A stretch of 64,000 nucleotides of DNA. Origin: Aminobacter sp039907765 (lineage in GTDB: Bacteria > Pseudomonadota > Alphaproteobacteria > Rhizobiales > Rhizobiaceae). The notes beneath the pieces are model-generated. The model searched no databases. It was not told the DNA's origin and was given only the letters and a program-made list of their open reading frames with translations. Position 1 is the stretch's first letter. Each line of letters opens with the position of its first letter. The position numbers and the translations under genes are program-made. The DNA is taken from assembly GCF_039907765.1 (NCBI RefSeq), contig NZ_JARDJI010000006.1, positions 62,001-126,000 on the forward strand, read 5' to 3'. Of the stretch, positions 1 through 8,605 are shown piece after piece.

Positions 1-390
1 TCATTCAAATTCGAACTGGTCTCGCCCGAGCGCCTGCTCGTTTCGGAACAGGTCGAGTCTGTCGTCATTCCCGGTTCGGAAGGCGAGATGACGGTCATGG
101 CCAATCATGCGCCGCTGATGACCACGGTCAAGCCGGGCGTCGTGACGGTCAAGACCGCCGGCGGCAAGGAAGAGCGCTACGTGGTGTTCGGCGGCTTCGC
201 CGACATCGTGCCGGCCGGCTGCACGCTGCTCGCCGAATCGGCGACGGCGGTGAAGGACATCGACCGCGCCGAACTGCTGCGCCGCATCCAGAACGCCCGC
301 GAGGATGTGACCGACGCCAAGGACGACGGCACGCGTTCGAAGGCGGAAGCCTATCTGAACCACCTTTCGACGCTGGAATTGGCGATCTAA
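1..390 (+). CDS. atpC: ATP synthase F1 epsilon subunit, 5' end cut off by window
   Basis: Epsilon subunit of F1Fo ATP synthase, which couples the central stalk to the catalytic head and damps ATP hydrolysis. The frame is open from the first base (SFKFELVSPERLL...) and ends at TAA after 129 visible residues; only a few N-terminal residues should be missing, since the family is about 130-140 aa. The N-terminal beta-sandwich shows the typical EGEMTVMANHAPLMTT stretch, followed by the C-terminal two-helix region (DIDRAELLRRIQNAREDV). Rhizobial atpC normally ends the atpHAGDC operon, and a strong hairpin follows here, which fits an operon end. Confidence 0.96.
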   Translation, partial: SFKFELVSPERLLVSEQVESVVIPGSEGEMTVMANHAPLMTTVKPGVVTVKTAGGKEERYVVFGGFADIVPAGCTLLAESATAVKDIDRAELLRRIQNAREDVTDAKDDGTRSKAEAYLNHLSTLELAI

Positions 391-414
391 CGCCGCAAGT
401 CTGCGAGAATTGAG

Positions 415-450
415 AAGCCGTCGGTCTCTTGACCGGCGGCTTCTTCGTTT
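415..450 (+). terminator. Rho-independent terminator after atpC
   Basis: A 12-bp stem (415-426 with 431-442, one G-U pair) closes a TCTT loop and is followed by a T-rich tract. It lies between the convergent ends of atpC and the racemase gene and could serve both strands. Confidence 0.8.
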
Positions 451-453
451 GAG

Positions 454-1560
454 CTATCGGCGATTGGTCCATGCGGCGACGGCTTCATCGATCGACAGCG
501 GGGTCGCCGGCCGGGTATGCGCCTCCGTCGGCGTCGCCGAGAAGCGCGGCGCGGGCGCCGGTTGCACCAGGCCGTCGAGTTCGACGAAGCTCCTGCGCGC
601 AACGAGGTGCGGATGTTCGGCCGCTTCCTTCATGTCGAGCACCGGTGAGACGCAGGCGTCGGAATGTTCGAGCAGGGCCAGCCACTCGGCTCTCGGCCGG
701 GTGCGGATGCGCGCTGCGATCCTCTCCCTGAGTGCTGCCCAGTTGCGGGGATCGGCGCGCAGGGCGTGCGCGTCCTCCTCCAGCCCGATTGCCTTGCGGA
801 ACAGCTCGAAGAACTGCGGTTCGATCGGCCCGACGGCAATGAAGGCGCCGTCTGAGCATTCATAGGCTCCGTAGTGGGGCGCTGCGCCATCCAGCAGGTT
901 GGAGGCCCGCCCCGGTTGCCACCAGCCGGCCGCAGCCATGTCATGCATCATCGCCATCAGCTGGATTGCCCCGTCGCAGATGGCGCAGTCGACGACCTGG
1001 CCTTCGCCGGTGCGTTGCGCCGACCAGAGTGCTGCCAGCATGCCGGCTACGAGGAACATCGAGCCGCCGCCGAAGTCGCCGACGAGGTTGAGCGGCGGCA
1101 GCGGCCGCTCGGCCGGGCCGATGGCCGCGAGCGCGCCGGAAATCGCGATGTAGTTGATGTCGTGGCCGGCGTGGGGCGCGAGCGGGCCGGTCTGGCCCCA
1201 GCCGGTCATGCGCCCGTACACCAGGCGCGGATTGCGCACGATCAGCGCTTCCGGCCCGAGGCCGAGCCGCTCCATCACTCCGGGCCGGAAACCTTCGATA
1301 AGGGCATCGGCCTCGTCGATCAGCCTTCGCACCATTTCCGCATCGTCGGGGTCCTTCAGATCGACGTCCACCGTCGGGCGGCCGCGACCGCAGATCGGGT
1401 CGGGCGGAACTGCCTCGGCGCCCGGTCGGGCGATGCGGATGACATCGGCGCCCATGTCGGCGAATTGCATCGCCGCGAACGGCGCCGGCCCAAGCCCGAC
1501 GAACTCCACGATGCGCAGGCCGACGAGCGGTCCCCTGGCTGGTCTCGACATCTTCGCCAC
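454..1560 (-). CDS. CaiB/BaiF-family acyl-CoA racemase (alpha-methylacyl-CoA racemase-like)
   Basis: 368-aa class III CoA-transferase-fold protein, most like alpha-methylacyl-CoA racemases that epimerise 2-methyl-branched acyl-CoA thioesters so beta-oxidation can proceed. Visible markers are the N-terminal LVGLRIVEFVGLGPAPFA, the AGHDINYIAISGAL motif (His133/Asp134), NLVGDFGGGS (Asp162) and the PIEPQFFEL segment near residue 240; His, Asp and Glu at these places form the racemase catalytic set known from the mycobacterial enzyme. The full length is normal for racemases and shorter than typical formyl-CoA transferases (about 400+). It is read leftward, convergent with atpC. The exact acyl-CoA substrate cannot be deduced. 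Confidence 0.87.
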   Translation of the reverse strand: MAKMSRPARGPLVGLRIVEFVGLGPAPFAAMQFADMGADVIRIARPGAEAVPPDPICGRGRPTVDVDLKDPDDAEMVRRLIDEADALIEGFRPGVMERLGLGPEALIVRNPRLVYGRMTGWGQTGPLAPHAGHDINYIAISGALAAIGPAERPLPPLNLVGDFGGGSMFLVAGMLAALWSAQRTGEGQVVDCAICDGAIQLMAMMHDMAAAGWWQPGRASNLLDGAAPHYGAYECSDGAFIAVGPIEPQFFELFRKAIGLEEDAHALRADPRNWAALRERIAARIRTRPRAEWLALLEHSDACVSPVLDMKEAAEHPHLVARRSFVELDGLVQPAPAPRFSATPTEAHTRPATPLSIDEAVAAWTNRR

Positions 1561-1636
1561 TCCCTGCGGCAGAGGCTAGCGGTTCGCGGGGGGACCTGTG
1601 AAGACTGCCGCGGTGGATATCAAGCGGATTGCATGC

Positions 1637-2107
1637 CTAGGTTTGCGAAGATGCGGTCTTCCACTCGGCATAGAGATGCAATCCCTCGTCCGGCCGCACG
1701 GGGACATAGGCGATCTTCATCGACTGCTCGGCCACAGGTTTCGCCAGATCGGCATAGATGGCGGCGGTGGACAGGCCGAAAGGCTCGCCGTCATCGTTCG
1801 AGTAGGCATAGGCCACCTCGGCGATGCCGGCCATGCGCATCGCGGCCATGCACATCGGGCAGGGATTGCCGCTGGCATAGACCGCGCAGCCGTCGAGCCG
1901 TGGCGAGCCCAGCACCTGGCTCGCCGCCCGCACCGCGGACATCTCCGCATGTGCGGTCGGGTCGTTGGTCGAAAGCACCTCGTTGACGCCGCTGGCGATG
2001 ACTTCGCCGTCCTTCACGACCACGGCGCCGAACGGACGGCCGCCCCTGGCTATGTTTGCGCGCGCGAGTTCGACCGCCTCGCAGAGAAAGCGCTCCGTCT
2101 TGTTCAT
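1637..2107 (-). CDS. Cytidine/deoxycytidylate deaminase-family nucleobase deaminase, guanine deaminase-like
   Basis: 156-aa zinc-dependent deaminase. The zinc and proton-shuttle motifs are clear: TAHAEM (His53, Glu55) and NPCPMC (Cys83, Cys86). Length and the PFGAVVVKDGEVIA...NDPTAHAEMSAVR pattern resemble the Bacillus GuaD type (guanine to xanthine) more than TadA, because the C-terminal tRNA-binding features of TadA are not evident. Cytosolic. It starts 11 bp after the end of the ankyrin-repeat gene, so the two are probably co-transcribed leftward. Its substrate could also be another amino-purine or nucleoside. Confidence 0.84.
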   Translation of the reverse strand: MNKTERFLCEAVELARANIARGGRPFGAVVVKDGEVIASGVNEVLSTNDPTAHAEMSAVRAASQVLGSPRLDGCAVYASGNPCPMCMAAMRMAGIAEVAYAYSNDDGEPFGLSTAAIYADLAKPVAEQSMKIAYVPVRPDEGLHLYAEWKTASSQT

Positions 2108-2118
2108 CGCAACCCTCC

Positions 2119-2793
2119 TCAGCGCGCGCCGGCGGAGACCAGTATCTTCTCGATCTCCGAATAGCCGCGACTCCGGGCATTCTGAAGCGGCGTCAGGCCG
2201 TCGCCGTCGGGGATGTTGACGTCGGCGCCGGCGTCGACCAGCAGCTTGACGATCGCAACGTGTCGGGGGCCGCCGTCGGACAGAACGATGGCCTCCATCA
2301 GGGCCGTCCAGTTGAGGCTATTGACGTGGTCGACGTCGACCCCCGCCTCGATCAACGCCTGTACGGTCTCGACATGTCCGCGCTCGGAAGCCGGAATGAG
2401 CGCGGTACCGCCGTAGCGATTGGTACTCTTGAGGTCCGCACCGTTGGCCAGCGTCATGCGCAGGATTTCCAGATGGCCGCGCGCTCCCGCATAGAGATAG
2501 GGGCTGTCGTCGATGTTGTCCTTGGCGTTGACGTTGGCTCCTGCCTCGATCAGCACCCTTGCCGCCTCGACCTGGTTGGCGTGGGTGGCGATCAGCAGCG
2601 CCGTGCGGCCTGCGTCGTCCCTGGCATCGATCTTGGCCCCCTTGGCCAGAAGTTGCTGGATGGAAGCGGCGTTGCCTCTTTCCGCTGCCTGGTACAGTTC
2701 ACGCTCGAGCATGTCCCCTCCTGCCGATGCCGGTGAAAACCACGTCAGGACGGCGATCAATGCATAAAGGAATACGGATAGTGCCTTGGGCAT
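2119..2793 (-). CDS. Exported ankyrin-repeat protein
   Basis: 224-aa protein with a Sec-type signal peptide (MPKALSVFLYALIAVLTWFSPASA) and then about five or six ankyrin repeats covering almost the whole mature chain; repeat signatures such as GRTALLIATHANQVEAARVL, NRYGGTALIPASERGHVETV and DGLTPLQNARSRGYSE recur at about 33-residue spacing. Ankyrin repeats are protein-binding scaffolds, so a periplasmic partner is expected but cannot be named. It is first in a two-gene leftward unit with the deaminase gene. No catalytic domain is visible. Confidence 0.85.
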   Translation of the reverse strand: MPKALSVFLYALIAVLTWFSPASAGGDMLERELYQAAERGNAASIQQLLAKGAKIDARDDAGRTALLIATHANQVEAARVLIEAGANVNAKDNIDDSPYLYAGARGHLEILRMTLANGADLKSTNRYGGTALIPASERGHVETVQALIEAGVDVDHVNSLNWTALMEAIVLSDGGPRHVAIVKLLVDAGADVNIPDGDGLTPLQNARSRGYSEIEKILVSAGAR

Positions 2794-3361
2794 CGCGGTT
2801 CTTCCTGACTATCGTTGCAGCCGCCATCGACAGGGAAGGCCGTGGGCGCCTGCGCCGGCCGGATGCCGGCTGTGACTTCGTTGCCCGCTGGTGGCCCAGA
2901 ACTGGCAGACGACTTGCAAGCCAAATAGGAAGCGGCATGGGCATTTCAAAATTAAATATCCCAATGAGGTATATTTGGAAACTGAATGTCCGTCTGCCTC
3001 GGCTCTCCTCGAACCTCTTGGCGTTATCGACGGGCGCAACTTCAGCGGCCGCGCGGTGACCCGAGCGCACGGTGTGCAGGGGCAAGGTCCTCCCGATACC
3101 CGATCGATGGAATCGTCGCCGCGAGCGTCTTCGCCCCAAAGATGGCGGCCGCCCGCCAGTCAGCATGACACTGCAATCATAACGTGCAATGATCCGGGCG
3201 GTGGAGGCTGCAAAGCTGGCTTTCTCGTCATATTACGACGTGAAATCAAATCTGTACGAGCACACGCGAGGATGCATGGCGCCGTTTCAGCGTTTGTCAT
3301 ACAGTCGCGCGAATCTCAGCCGGGCGGGGGTCAGCGGCAACTCGACATACGGAACTCGGTG
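2794..3361. other. Intergenic region between divergent ankyrin gene and rml operon (568 bp)
   Basis: No convincing gene. An open frame runs from about 2891 into rmlA, but its translation is low-complexity and unlike the RmlA N terminus. The stretch 2930-3000 is markedly A+T-rich for this genome and holds an inverted repeat (2954-2976). The repeated hexamer TGCAAT occurs twice near 3171-3195. The region probably carries the promoters of both divergent units and has a composition suggesting imported DNA. Confidence 0.6.
2954..2976. promoter_or_regulatory. Inverted repeat upstream of rml operon, possible operator
   Basis: AAATATCCC and GGTATATTT face each other across AATGA, with 8 of 9 positions paired. 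It sits in an A+T-rich pocket between divergent transcription units. A regulator-binding role is inferred only from symmetry and position. Confidence 0.35.
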
Positions 3362-4243
3362 GTGAAGGGCATAATCCTGGCCGGTGGAAGCGGAACCCGG
3401 CTCTATCCGGCAACATTGGCGGTCTCGAAGCAGATACTGCCTATCTACGACAAACCCATGATCTACTATCCGCTCGGCGTTCTGATGCTGGCGGGTATCA
3501 GAGACATATTGATCATCTCGACGCCGCGCGACCTGCCGCAGTTCCAGCAACTGCTCGGCGATGGTTCGGCTTTCGGCGTGGCGTTCTCCTACGCCGAGCA
3601 AGCCGCACCCAACGGCCTTGCCGAAGCCTTCGTCATCGGGCGCGACTTCATCGGCGACAGTTCGGTCGCGCTCATCCTGGGCGACAACATCTTCTACGGC
3701 GACGGGCTGTCAGAGCGTTGCCGCGAGGCAGTCTCCCGCGAGCGCGGTGCCTCGGTCTTCGCCTACCAGGTCGACGACCCCCAGCGTTACGGCGTGGTTG
3801 CATTCGACCGCACCACCCGGCAAGCCCTGTCCATCGAGGAGAAGCCGGTCGAGCCACGCTCCAACTGGGCAGTGACGGGCCTCTATTTCTACGACAATTC
3901 AGTGGTCGACATCGCGTCGTCGATCAGGCCGTCGGCGCGTGGCGAACTGGAGATCACCGACGTCAACCGCGCCTATCTCGACAGGGGGCAGTTGCACGTC
4001 GTCCGCCTGGGCCGCGGCTATGCGTGGCTCGACACTGGCACCCACGACAGCCTGCACGAGGCGTCGTCGTTCGTCCGCACCATCGAGCACCGCCAGGGGA
4101 TCAAGATCATGTGCCCCGAGGAGATCGGGTTCGAACTCGGCTGGCTTACGGAAGCGGAGGTCATGCAGCGGGCTGCCGTGCTGGGCAAGACGGACTACGC
4201 GCGCTACCTCCAGCGCCGGGTCCGGGAGATCGCGCATGGTTGA
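3362..4243 (+). CDS. rmlA: Glucose-1-phosphate thymidylyltransferase
   Basis: First enzyme of dTDP-L-rhamnose synthesis: glucose-1-phosphate + dTTP to dTDP-glucose + PPi. The nucleotidyltransferase signature GGSGTRLYP is followed by KPMIYYPLG, GDNIFYGDG and EITDVNRAYL, all characteristic of RmlA. The start is taken at GTG 3362 (KGIILAGG follows), giving 293 aa, the normal length; a GTG one codon upstream (3359) is equally possible. GGAAC at 3351 may act as a weak Shine-Dalgarno. The upstream open frame is rejected as coding. It overlaps rmlC by 8 bp, so rmlACBD is one translationally coupled operon. Confidence 0.95.
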   Translation: MKGIILAGGSGTRLYPATLAVSKQILPIYDKPMIYYPLGVLMLAGIRDILIISTPRDLPQFQQLLGDGSAFGVAFSYAEQAAPNGLAEAFVIGRDFIGDSSVALILGDNIFYGDGLSERCREAVSRERGASVFAYQVDDPQRYGVVAFDRTTRQALSIEEKPVEPRSNWAVTGLYFYDNSVVDIASSIRPSARGELEITDVNRAYLDRGQLHVVRLGRGYAWLDTGTHDSLHEASSFVRTIEHRQGIKIMCPEEIGFELGWLTEAEVMQRAAVLGKTDYARYLQRRVREIAHG

Positions 4244-4799
4244 GGTCCGCAGCCTCGGCCTCGACGGGGTCCTCGAAATCGTGCCGCCCAAGTTCCAGGA
4301 TGAACGGGGTTTCTTCTCCGAGACCTGGAACGCCGAAAAGTTGGCGAAAGCCGGCGTTGCAATCGAATTTGTGCAGGACAATCATTCGTATTCGGCCCCA
4401 CGCGGCGTGCTACGCGGGCTGCACTTCCAGACGCCGCCCTTGGCGCAGGACAAGCTGGTGCGCGTGCTGCGCGGGTCCGTCTTCGACGTGGCGGTGGACA
4501 TCCGCAAAGGTTCGCCGAGCTTCGGCCGATGGGTGGGAGTTACCCTCTCCGAGAAGAAGTGGAACCAGATCCTCGTGCCGAAGGGATTTGCTCACGGCTT
4601 CGTAACGCTCGAGCCCGACACCGAGGTGGTCTATAAGGTATCCGCACCCTATTCGCAGCCGAACGACCGCTCGGTCCGTTTCGATGATCCAGATATTGCG
4701 ATCGACTGGCCTGTTCCCGCCGCGGAGATCACCGTGTCGGCGAAGGACGGCGCGGCACCCCGCCTCTCCGAAATCGAAACCGGATTCGTCTACCCGTGA
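4236..4799 (+). CDS. rmlC: dTDP-4-dehydrorhamnose 3,5-epimerase
   Basis: 187-aa cupin-fold epimerase, third step of dTDP-L-rhamnose synthesis (dTDP-4-keto-6-deoxyglucose to dTDP-4-keto-rhamnose). Seen: RGFFSETWN, RGVLRGLHFQ carrying the catalytic His, and PKGFAHGFVTL. Start ATG 4236 lies inside the last codons of rmlA; the stop overlaps the rmlB start. Cytosolic dimer in characterised members. The order A-C-B-D differs from the enterobacterial B-D-A-C arrangement. Confidence 0.96.
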   Translation: MVEVRSLGLDGVLEIVPPKFQDERGFFSETWNAEKLAKAGVAIEFVQDNHSYSAPRGVLRGLHFQTPPLAQDKLVRVLRGSVFDVAVDIRKGSPSFGRWVGVTLSEKKWNQILVPKGFAHGFVTLEPDTEVVYKVSAPYSQPNDRSVRFDDPDIAIDWPVPAAEITVSAKDGAAPRLSEIETGFVYP

Positions 4800-5875
4800 A
4801 GCAAGAAGTACAGACAGTTCTCGTCACAGGCGGCGCAGGCTTCATCGGTTCGGCGGTGTGCCGGCATCTGGTTGCCGGCGGCGGCTACCGGGTCGTCAAT
4901 CTCGACAAGCTGACCTATGCGGGCAACCTGGCCTCGCTGCGCGACATCGAAGGTCATCCGAATTACGCCTTCCATCGGGCCGACATCTGCGACGCCGGTG
5001 CGATCAGGCAGATCCTGGCGACCGAGAAGGTCGACAGGATCATGCACCTGGCAGCAGAAAGCCATGTCGACCGGTCGATCGACGGGCCGATGGAGTTCGT
5101 GTCCACCAATGTCGTCGGCACGGTCAGCCTTTTGTCGGCGGCACTCGATCATTGGCGCGGCCTGGATGCCGCGAGGCAGCAGAACTTCCGCTTCCATCAC
5201 GTCTCGACCGACGAGGTGTTCGGCGACCTGCCGTTCGATTCCGGGGTGTTCAGCGAGGAGTCGCCCTATCGGCCGTCGTCGCCCTATTCGGCGTCGAAGG
5301 CGGCCTCCGACCATTTCGTCCGCGCCTGGCACGAGACCTACGGCCTGCCGGTGGTCCTCTCCAACTGCTCCAACAACTACGGTCCCTACCATTTCCCGGA
5401 GAAGCTGATCCCTCTGGTCATCGCCAATGCCCTGGACGAGCGGCCGCTGCCTGTCTATGGCAAGGGCGCCAATGTGCGCGACTGGCTGTACGTCGAAGAC
5501 CATGCACGGGCGCTCGAGGCCGTCATGACCAAGGGCCAGGTCGGCGAAAGCTACAATATCGGCGGGCGCGCGGAACGCACCAATCTGGAGGTGGTGGAGA
5601 CCATCTGCGCGCTGCTCGATGCGCGCCGGCCTCGGAGCAACGGCAAATCCCATCTCGATCTCATTGCCTTCGTCGCCGACCGTCCGGGCCATGACAGGCG
5701 CTATGCAATCGATCCCACCAAGTCGGAGCGCGAGCTCGGCTGGCGGCCGCAGGAAACTTTTGAATCCGGTCTTGCCCACACGGTGGACTGGTATCTCGAA
5801 AACGGCTGGTGGTGGCGGCCGATCCGCGAGCAGCGTTTCGACGGGGCGCGTCAGGGACTGGTCGGCGCCCAGTGA
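4796..5875 (+). CDS. rmlB: dTDP-glucose 4,6-dehydratase
   Basis: 359-aa extended short-chain dehydrogenase/reductase, second step of the rhamnose pathway. The NAD-binding glycine motif GGAGFIG lies at residues 12-18, with the TDEVFGDL catalytic segment and the YSASKAA Tyr/Lys pair downstream. The start is GTG 4796, overlapping the rmlC stop in a GTGA arrangement. The C-terminal RPGHDRRYAID block is typical of this dehydratase. Length is usual (about 350). Confidence 0.96.
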   Translation: MKQEVQTVLVTGGAGFIGSAVCRHLVAGGGYRVVNLDKLTYAGNLASLRDIEGHPNYAFHRADICDAGAIRQILATEKVDRIMHLAAESHVDRSIDGPMEFVSTNVVGTVSLLSAALDHWRGLDAARQQNFRFHHVSTDEVFGDLPFDSGVFSEESPYRPSSPYSASKAASDHFVRAWHETYGLPVVLSNCSNNYGPYHFPEKLIPLVIANALDERPLPVYGKGANVRDWLYVEDHARALEAVMTKGQVGESYNIGGRAERTNLEVVETICALLDARRPRSNGKSHLDLIAFVADRPGHDRRYAIDPTKSERELGWRPQETFESGLAHTVDWYLENGWWWRPIREQRFDGARQGLVGAQ

Positions 5876-6774
5876 AGATACTCGTCACGGGGACATCCGG
5901 CCAACTCGCGCGCGCGCTCGCGGCCCGCGCCGCGACGGCCGGCGTCCAGATCATTTGTGTCGGCCGGCCCGATCTCGAACTTGAAGACCCGGCAAGCTTC
6001 GTGCCAGTCCTCCAGGCGGTTGTGCCCGACCTCGTCATCAACGCCGCGGCACACACGGCGGTCGACCAGCAGGAGGACGAGCCCGATCGCGCATTCAGGA
6101 TCAATGCCGAGGCGCCGGCCGAAATCGCGCGGCTGACGCATTTGCGGCGCATCCCCCTCGTCCAGGTCTCGACCGACTACGTCTATGACGGCCGGTCCCC
6201 GCGTCCTTATTTCGAGGCCGACCCGACCAATCCGCAGACGGTGTACGGCCGCAGCAAGCTCGCGGGAGAGGAGGCTGTCCGCGCCGGCAACCCAGACCAC
6301 ATGGTGATCCGGACGGCGTGGGTCGTGAGTCCCTATGGCCACAATTTCGTCAAGACGATGTTGCGCCTTGGACAGACCCGAGACAGGCTGCAAGTGGTGG
6401 CCGACCAGTTCGGCAATCCCACGGAGGCGCACGACATCGCCGACGGCCTGCTTGCCGCGGCCCTGGTCCGGCGCCGCGAAGGCCGCTTTCCGCAGGGCCT
6501 CTATCATCTCGCGGGGCAGGGGCGCGCAAGCTGGTACGAATTGGCGCGGCATGTGATGGCCACGAGCAAGGCTCTTGGCGGCCCCTGGGCCGAGGTCGAG
6601 CCGATCGGCAGCGAGGCGTGGGCGGCGAAAGCGCCGCGACCGGCAAATTCCGAGCTCAATTCGGATGCCTTCCATCGCGACTTCGGCTATCGGGCAGGCG
6701 AGTGGCGGGAGAGGGTCGAAGCAGTGGTGAGGGTACTGACTCTTGGTCTCCTCGTGCTAGCTGGAGGCATTTAA
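5872..6774 (+). CDS. rmlD: dTDP-4-dehydrorhamnose reductase
   Basis: 300-aa NAD(P)-dependent reductase, the last step giving dTDP-L-rhamnose. Start GTG 5872 overlaps the rmlB stop (GTGA) and yields KILVTGTSGQLARAL, the usual Rossmann start; an in-frame upstream ATG would add residues not seen in the family. The STDYVYDG and YGRSKLAGE segments carry catalytic Thr/Tyr/Lys. Only three bases separate it from the RgpF-like gene, so sugar donor synthesis and use are in one transcript. Confidence 0.95.
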   Translation: MKILVTGTSGQLARALAARAATAGVQIICVGRPDLELEDPASFVPVLQAVVPDLVINAAAHTAVDQQEDEPDRAFRINAEAPAEIARLTHLRRIPLVQVSTDYVYDGRSPRPYFEADPTNPQTVYGRSKLAGEEAVRAGNPDHMVIRTAWVVSPYGHNFVKTMLRLGQTRDRLQVVADQFGNPTEAHDIADGLLAAALVRRREGRFPQGLYHLAGQGRASWYELARHVMATSKALGGPWAEVEPIGSEAWAAKAPRPANSELNSDAFHRDFGYRAGEWRERVEAVVRVLTLGLLVLAGGI

Positions 6775-6777
6775 GCA

Positions 6778-7770
6778 GTGGTTGCCTTGAATGAGATCGG
6801 GTCTGATCTATCACGCCTCGGTGTGAGGGTGGCGTTCGCGATCCACGCCTACTATCCTGATGTTTTTGAAGAAATACTATCCTATCTGGCCGATCTTCCG
6901 CTGAACAAGAAGTATTTTGTTACAACTGTCGCCGAGCATGAATATCGAATCCGCTGGGCTCTTCAGGCTTCCGGCCAGCCTTTTCAGCTGGACATCGTGA
7001 CAAATCGCGGGCGCGATGTCCTGCCCTTTTGGAGGATCTATCCGGGAATTCGTACCGAGAATTTTGAATATATCATAAAAGTTCATACTAAGAAATCTCC
7101 TCATTTGAAAAATGGAAGTAAGTGGCGTGATTCTATATTGGCGAATTTGATTTCGCCGGAAGCATTTCTTGCAAATTTTATTGCCTTCAAGGACGATGCT
7201 GGATTAGGAATAATTTGTCCTGAGGGCTTCTATCTGCCAATCGAGGCGCATCTTGGTCCCAACGAGGATCGCGTTCTTTCAATCGCCTCCCGTCTCGGGC
7301 TGACCAGAAGCGAGGTCCATCAACAGGGGTTCTGTGCGGGAACGATGTTTGCTGCGCGAGTCTCCGCGCTGGATCCTTTGCTGCGCCTCAAATTTGACGA
7401 TCAGGAGTTCGAGCAGGAAGCGGGTCAAGTTGACGGAACACTGGCGCATGCGTTGGAGCGTTGCATGACCCTAGGAACTGTTCGAAATTCGATGCGGGTG
7501 GCCGTCACTTCAAGCCCGACTGCGACTGCTCGGTTCAACTCGGCGGCAGAATTTGCTGGGACGCTCTTTGAAGGGGCTTCGCAATCGAGGTTCCTGGCCC
7601 AAGTCAGGGAACAGGGTCGAAAGCTGGAAAGAAAAGTGCGTCACATGATACGCGGCAGGCGGCCGGCGGGGACGACCGTTGATCAGGTGAGTGTTACAAA
7701 AGACGGAGATGAGAGCGATCCAAGTTTGGCCGGCCAAGCCTTACCGGTCCAAGGCAACGAGGCGCCATGA
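6778..7770 (+). CDS. RgpF-like rhamnan synthesis protein
   Basis: 330-aa protein that I recognise as the rhamnan synthesis protein F family (RgpF), associated with rhamnose-containing surface polysaccharides; the biochemical step is not settled, and a glycosyltransferase role is usually assumed. Key segments: FAIHAYYPDVFEEIL, TNRGRDVLPFW, KVHTKKSPH, GSKWRDSIL and QGFCAGTMF. GTG start at 6778. The gene is distinctly richer in A/T codons than rmlD and its other neighbours, especially 7030-7210, which suggests separate acquisition. The C-terminal ~60 residues are basic then polar and may be a tail outside the catalytic fold. It overlaps the next gene by an ATGA. Confidence 0.85.
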   Translation: MVALNEIGSDLSRLGVRVAFAIHAYYPDVFEEILSYLADLPLNKKYFVTTVAEHEYRIRWALQASGQPFQLDIVTNRGRDVLPFWRIYPGIRTENFEYIIKVHTKKSPHLKNGSKWRDSILANLISPEAFLANFIAFKDDAGLGIICPEGFYLPIEAHLGPNEDRVLSIASRLGLTRSEVHQQGFCAGTMFAARVSALDPLLRLKFDDQEFEQEAGQVDGTLAHALERCMTLGTVRNSMRVAVTSSPTATARFNSAAEFAGTLFEGASQSRFLAQVREQGRKLERKVRHMIRGRRPAGTTVDQVSVTKDGDESDPSLAGQALPVQGNEAP

Positions 7771-8603
7771 AATTTGACCTCGACATCATCGTCGTCACGC
7801 ACGACAGCGGGGCGGTGCTGCAGGTGTTCCTGGACAGCGTTCCTGACTTCGTCAGCGTCATCGTCGCTGACAATGCGAGTACGGACGACACCGTTGCGGT
7901 GGCGCGCGCCGCGGGGGCGAAGGTCGTCGAGATCGGTGAGAATGTCGGCTATGGCTGTGCGTGCAACATCGGGGCGGCTGCCAGCGACGCTACCTTCCTC
8001 ATGTTCGCCAATCCCGACATGCGCTTCGAACCAGGCGCGATCGAGGCTTTTGTCGCAGCCGCGGCGGCATTTCCCAACGCCGCCTTCAATCCGCGCATCT
8101 ATTCGGGCTCACGGCGGAGGTTCCGGAAATGGTCGCGACTGCTGCCGGCATCTCAATGCTGGCGCGGCTCCCCCCCGGATGGTGACTGCGTGATCCCGGT
8201 GTTGCACGGTTCGTGCATCTTCATGCGCCACGACCATTTCGAGATGGTGGGCGGCTTCGATCCGAGGATCTTCCTGTTCCACGAAGACGACGATCTCAGC
8301 GTGAGACTGCGGGAGGCGGGTGTCGAACTGCGCCTGGCCGCCGGCGCCATGGTCGACCATGCCGAGGGCAATTCGAGCCTGCGGTCGTCTCGCTCGGGCC
8401 GGATCAAGGGCGAGGCCATGGGGCGATCCCTCGTCTATGTCATGAACAAGCATCGTCTGCGGCTCGATCTGCCGGCCGAGCGCCACCGGGCATGGCTGAA
8501 GCTGCTGTCCCCGCATGTGCTGCTCAATGGCGCGCGGCGCGAGAAACTGCTCGGCTTCCTGCATGGGCTGAGCGGCGGTCCGATGGACCAGATCGGGAAA
8601 TAG
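7767..8603 (+). CDS. GT2-family glycosyltransferase, probable rhamnosyltransferase
   Basis: 278-aa GT-A fold transferase. Seen: LDIIVVTHDSG, the ADNASTDDT nucleotide-binding motif, a FANPDM motif (DXD-like metal site) near residue 75, and GGFDPRIFLFHEDDDLS with the acidic ED catalytic base region, all typical of WbbL-like rhamnosyltransferases. Its place behind rmlACBD suggests dTDP-rhamnose as donor (inference). No transmembrane helices are evident, so it is probably cytosolic and membrane-associated. The start overlaps the preceding stop (ATGA), so it is coupled to the RgpF-like gene. Confidence 0.86.
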   Translation: MKFDLDIIVVTHDSGAVLQVFLDSVPDFVSVIVADNASTDDTVAVARAAGAKVVEIGENVGYGCACNIGAAASDATFLMFANPDMRFEPGAIEAFVAAAAAFPNAAFNPRIYSGSRRRFRKWSRLLPASQCWRGSPPDGDCVIPVLHGSCIFMRHDHFEMVGGFDPRIFLFHEDDDLSVRLREAGVELRLAAGAMVDHAEGNSSLRSSRSGRIKGEAMGRSLVYVMNKHRLRLDLPAERHRAWLKLLSPHVLLNGARREKLLGFLHGLSGGPMDQIGK

Positions 8604-8605
8604 CA

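Noticed and set aside
2891..3361. Long in-frame N-terminal extension of RmlA
   Set aside because: The translated stretch is low-complexity and without family similarity, and RmlA proteins begin right at KGIILAGG, encoded from 3362.
8213..8605. N-terminal extension of the WbsX-like protein
   Set aside because: It would overlap almost half of the GT2 gene in another frame; ATG 8606 directly follows the GT2 stop.
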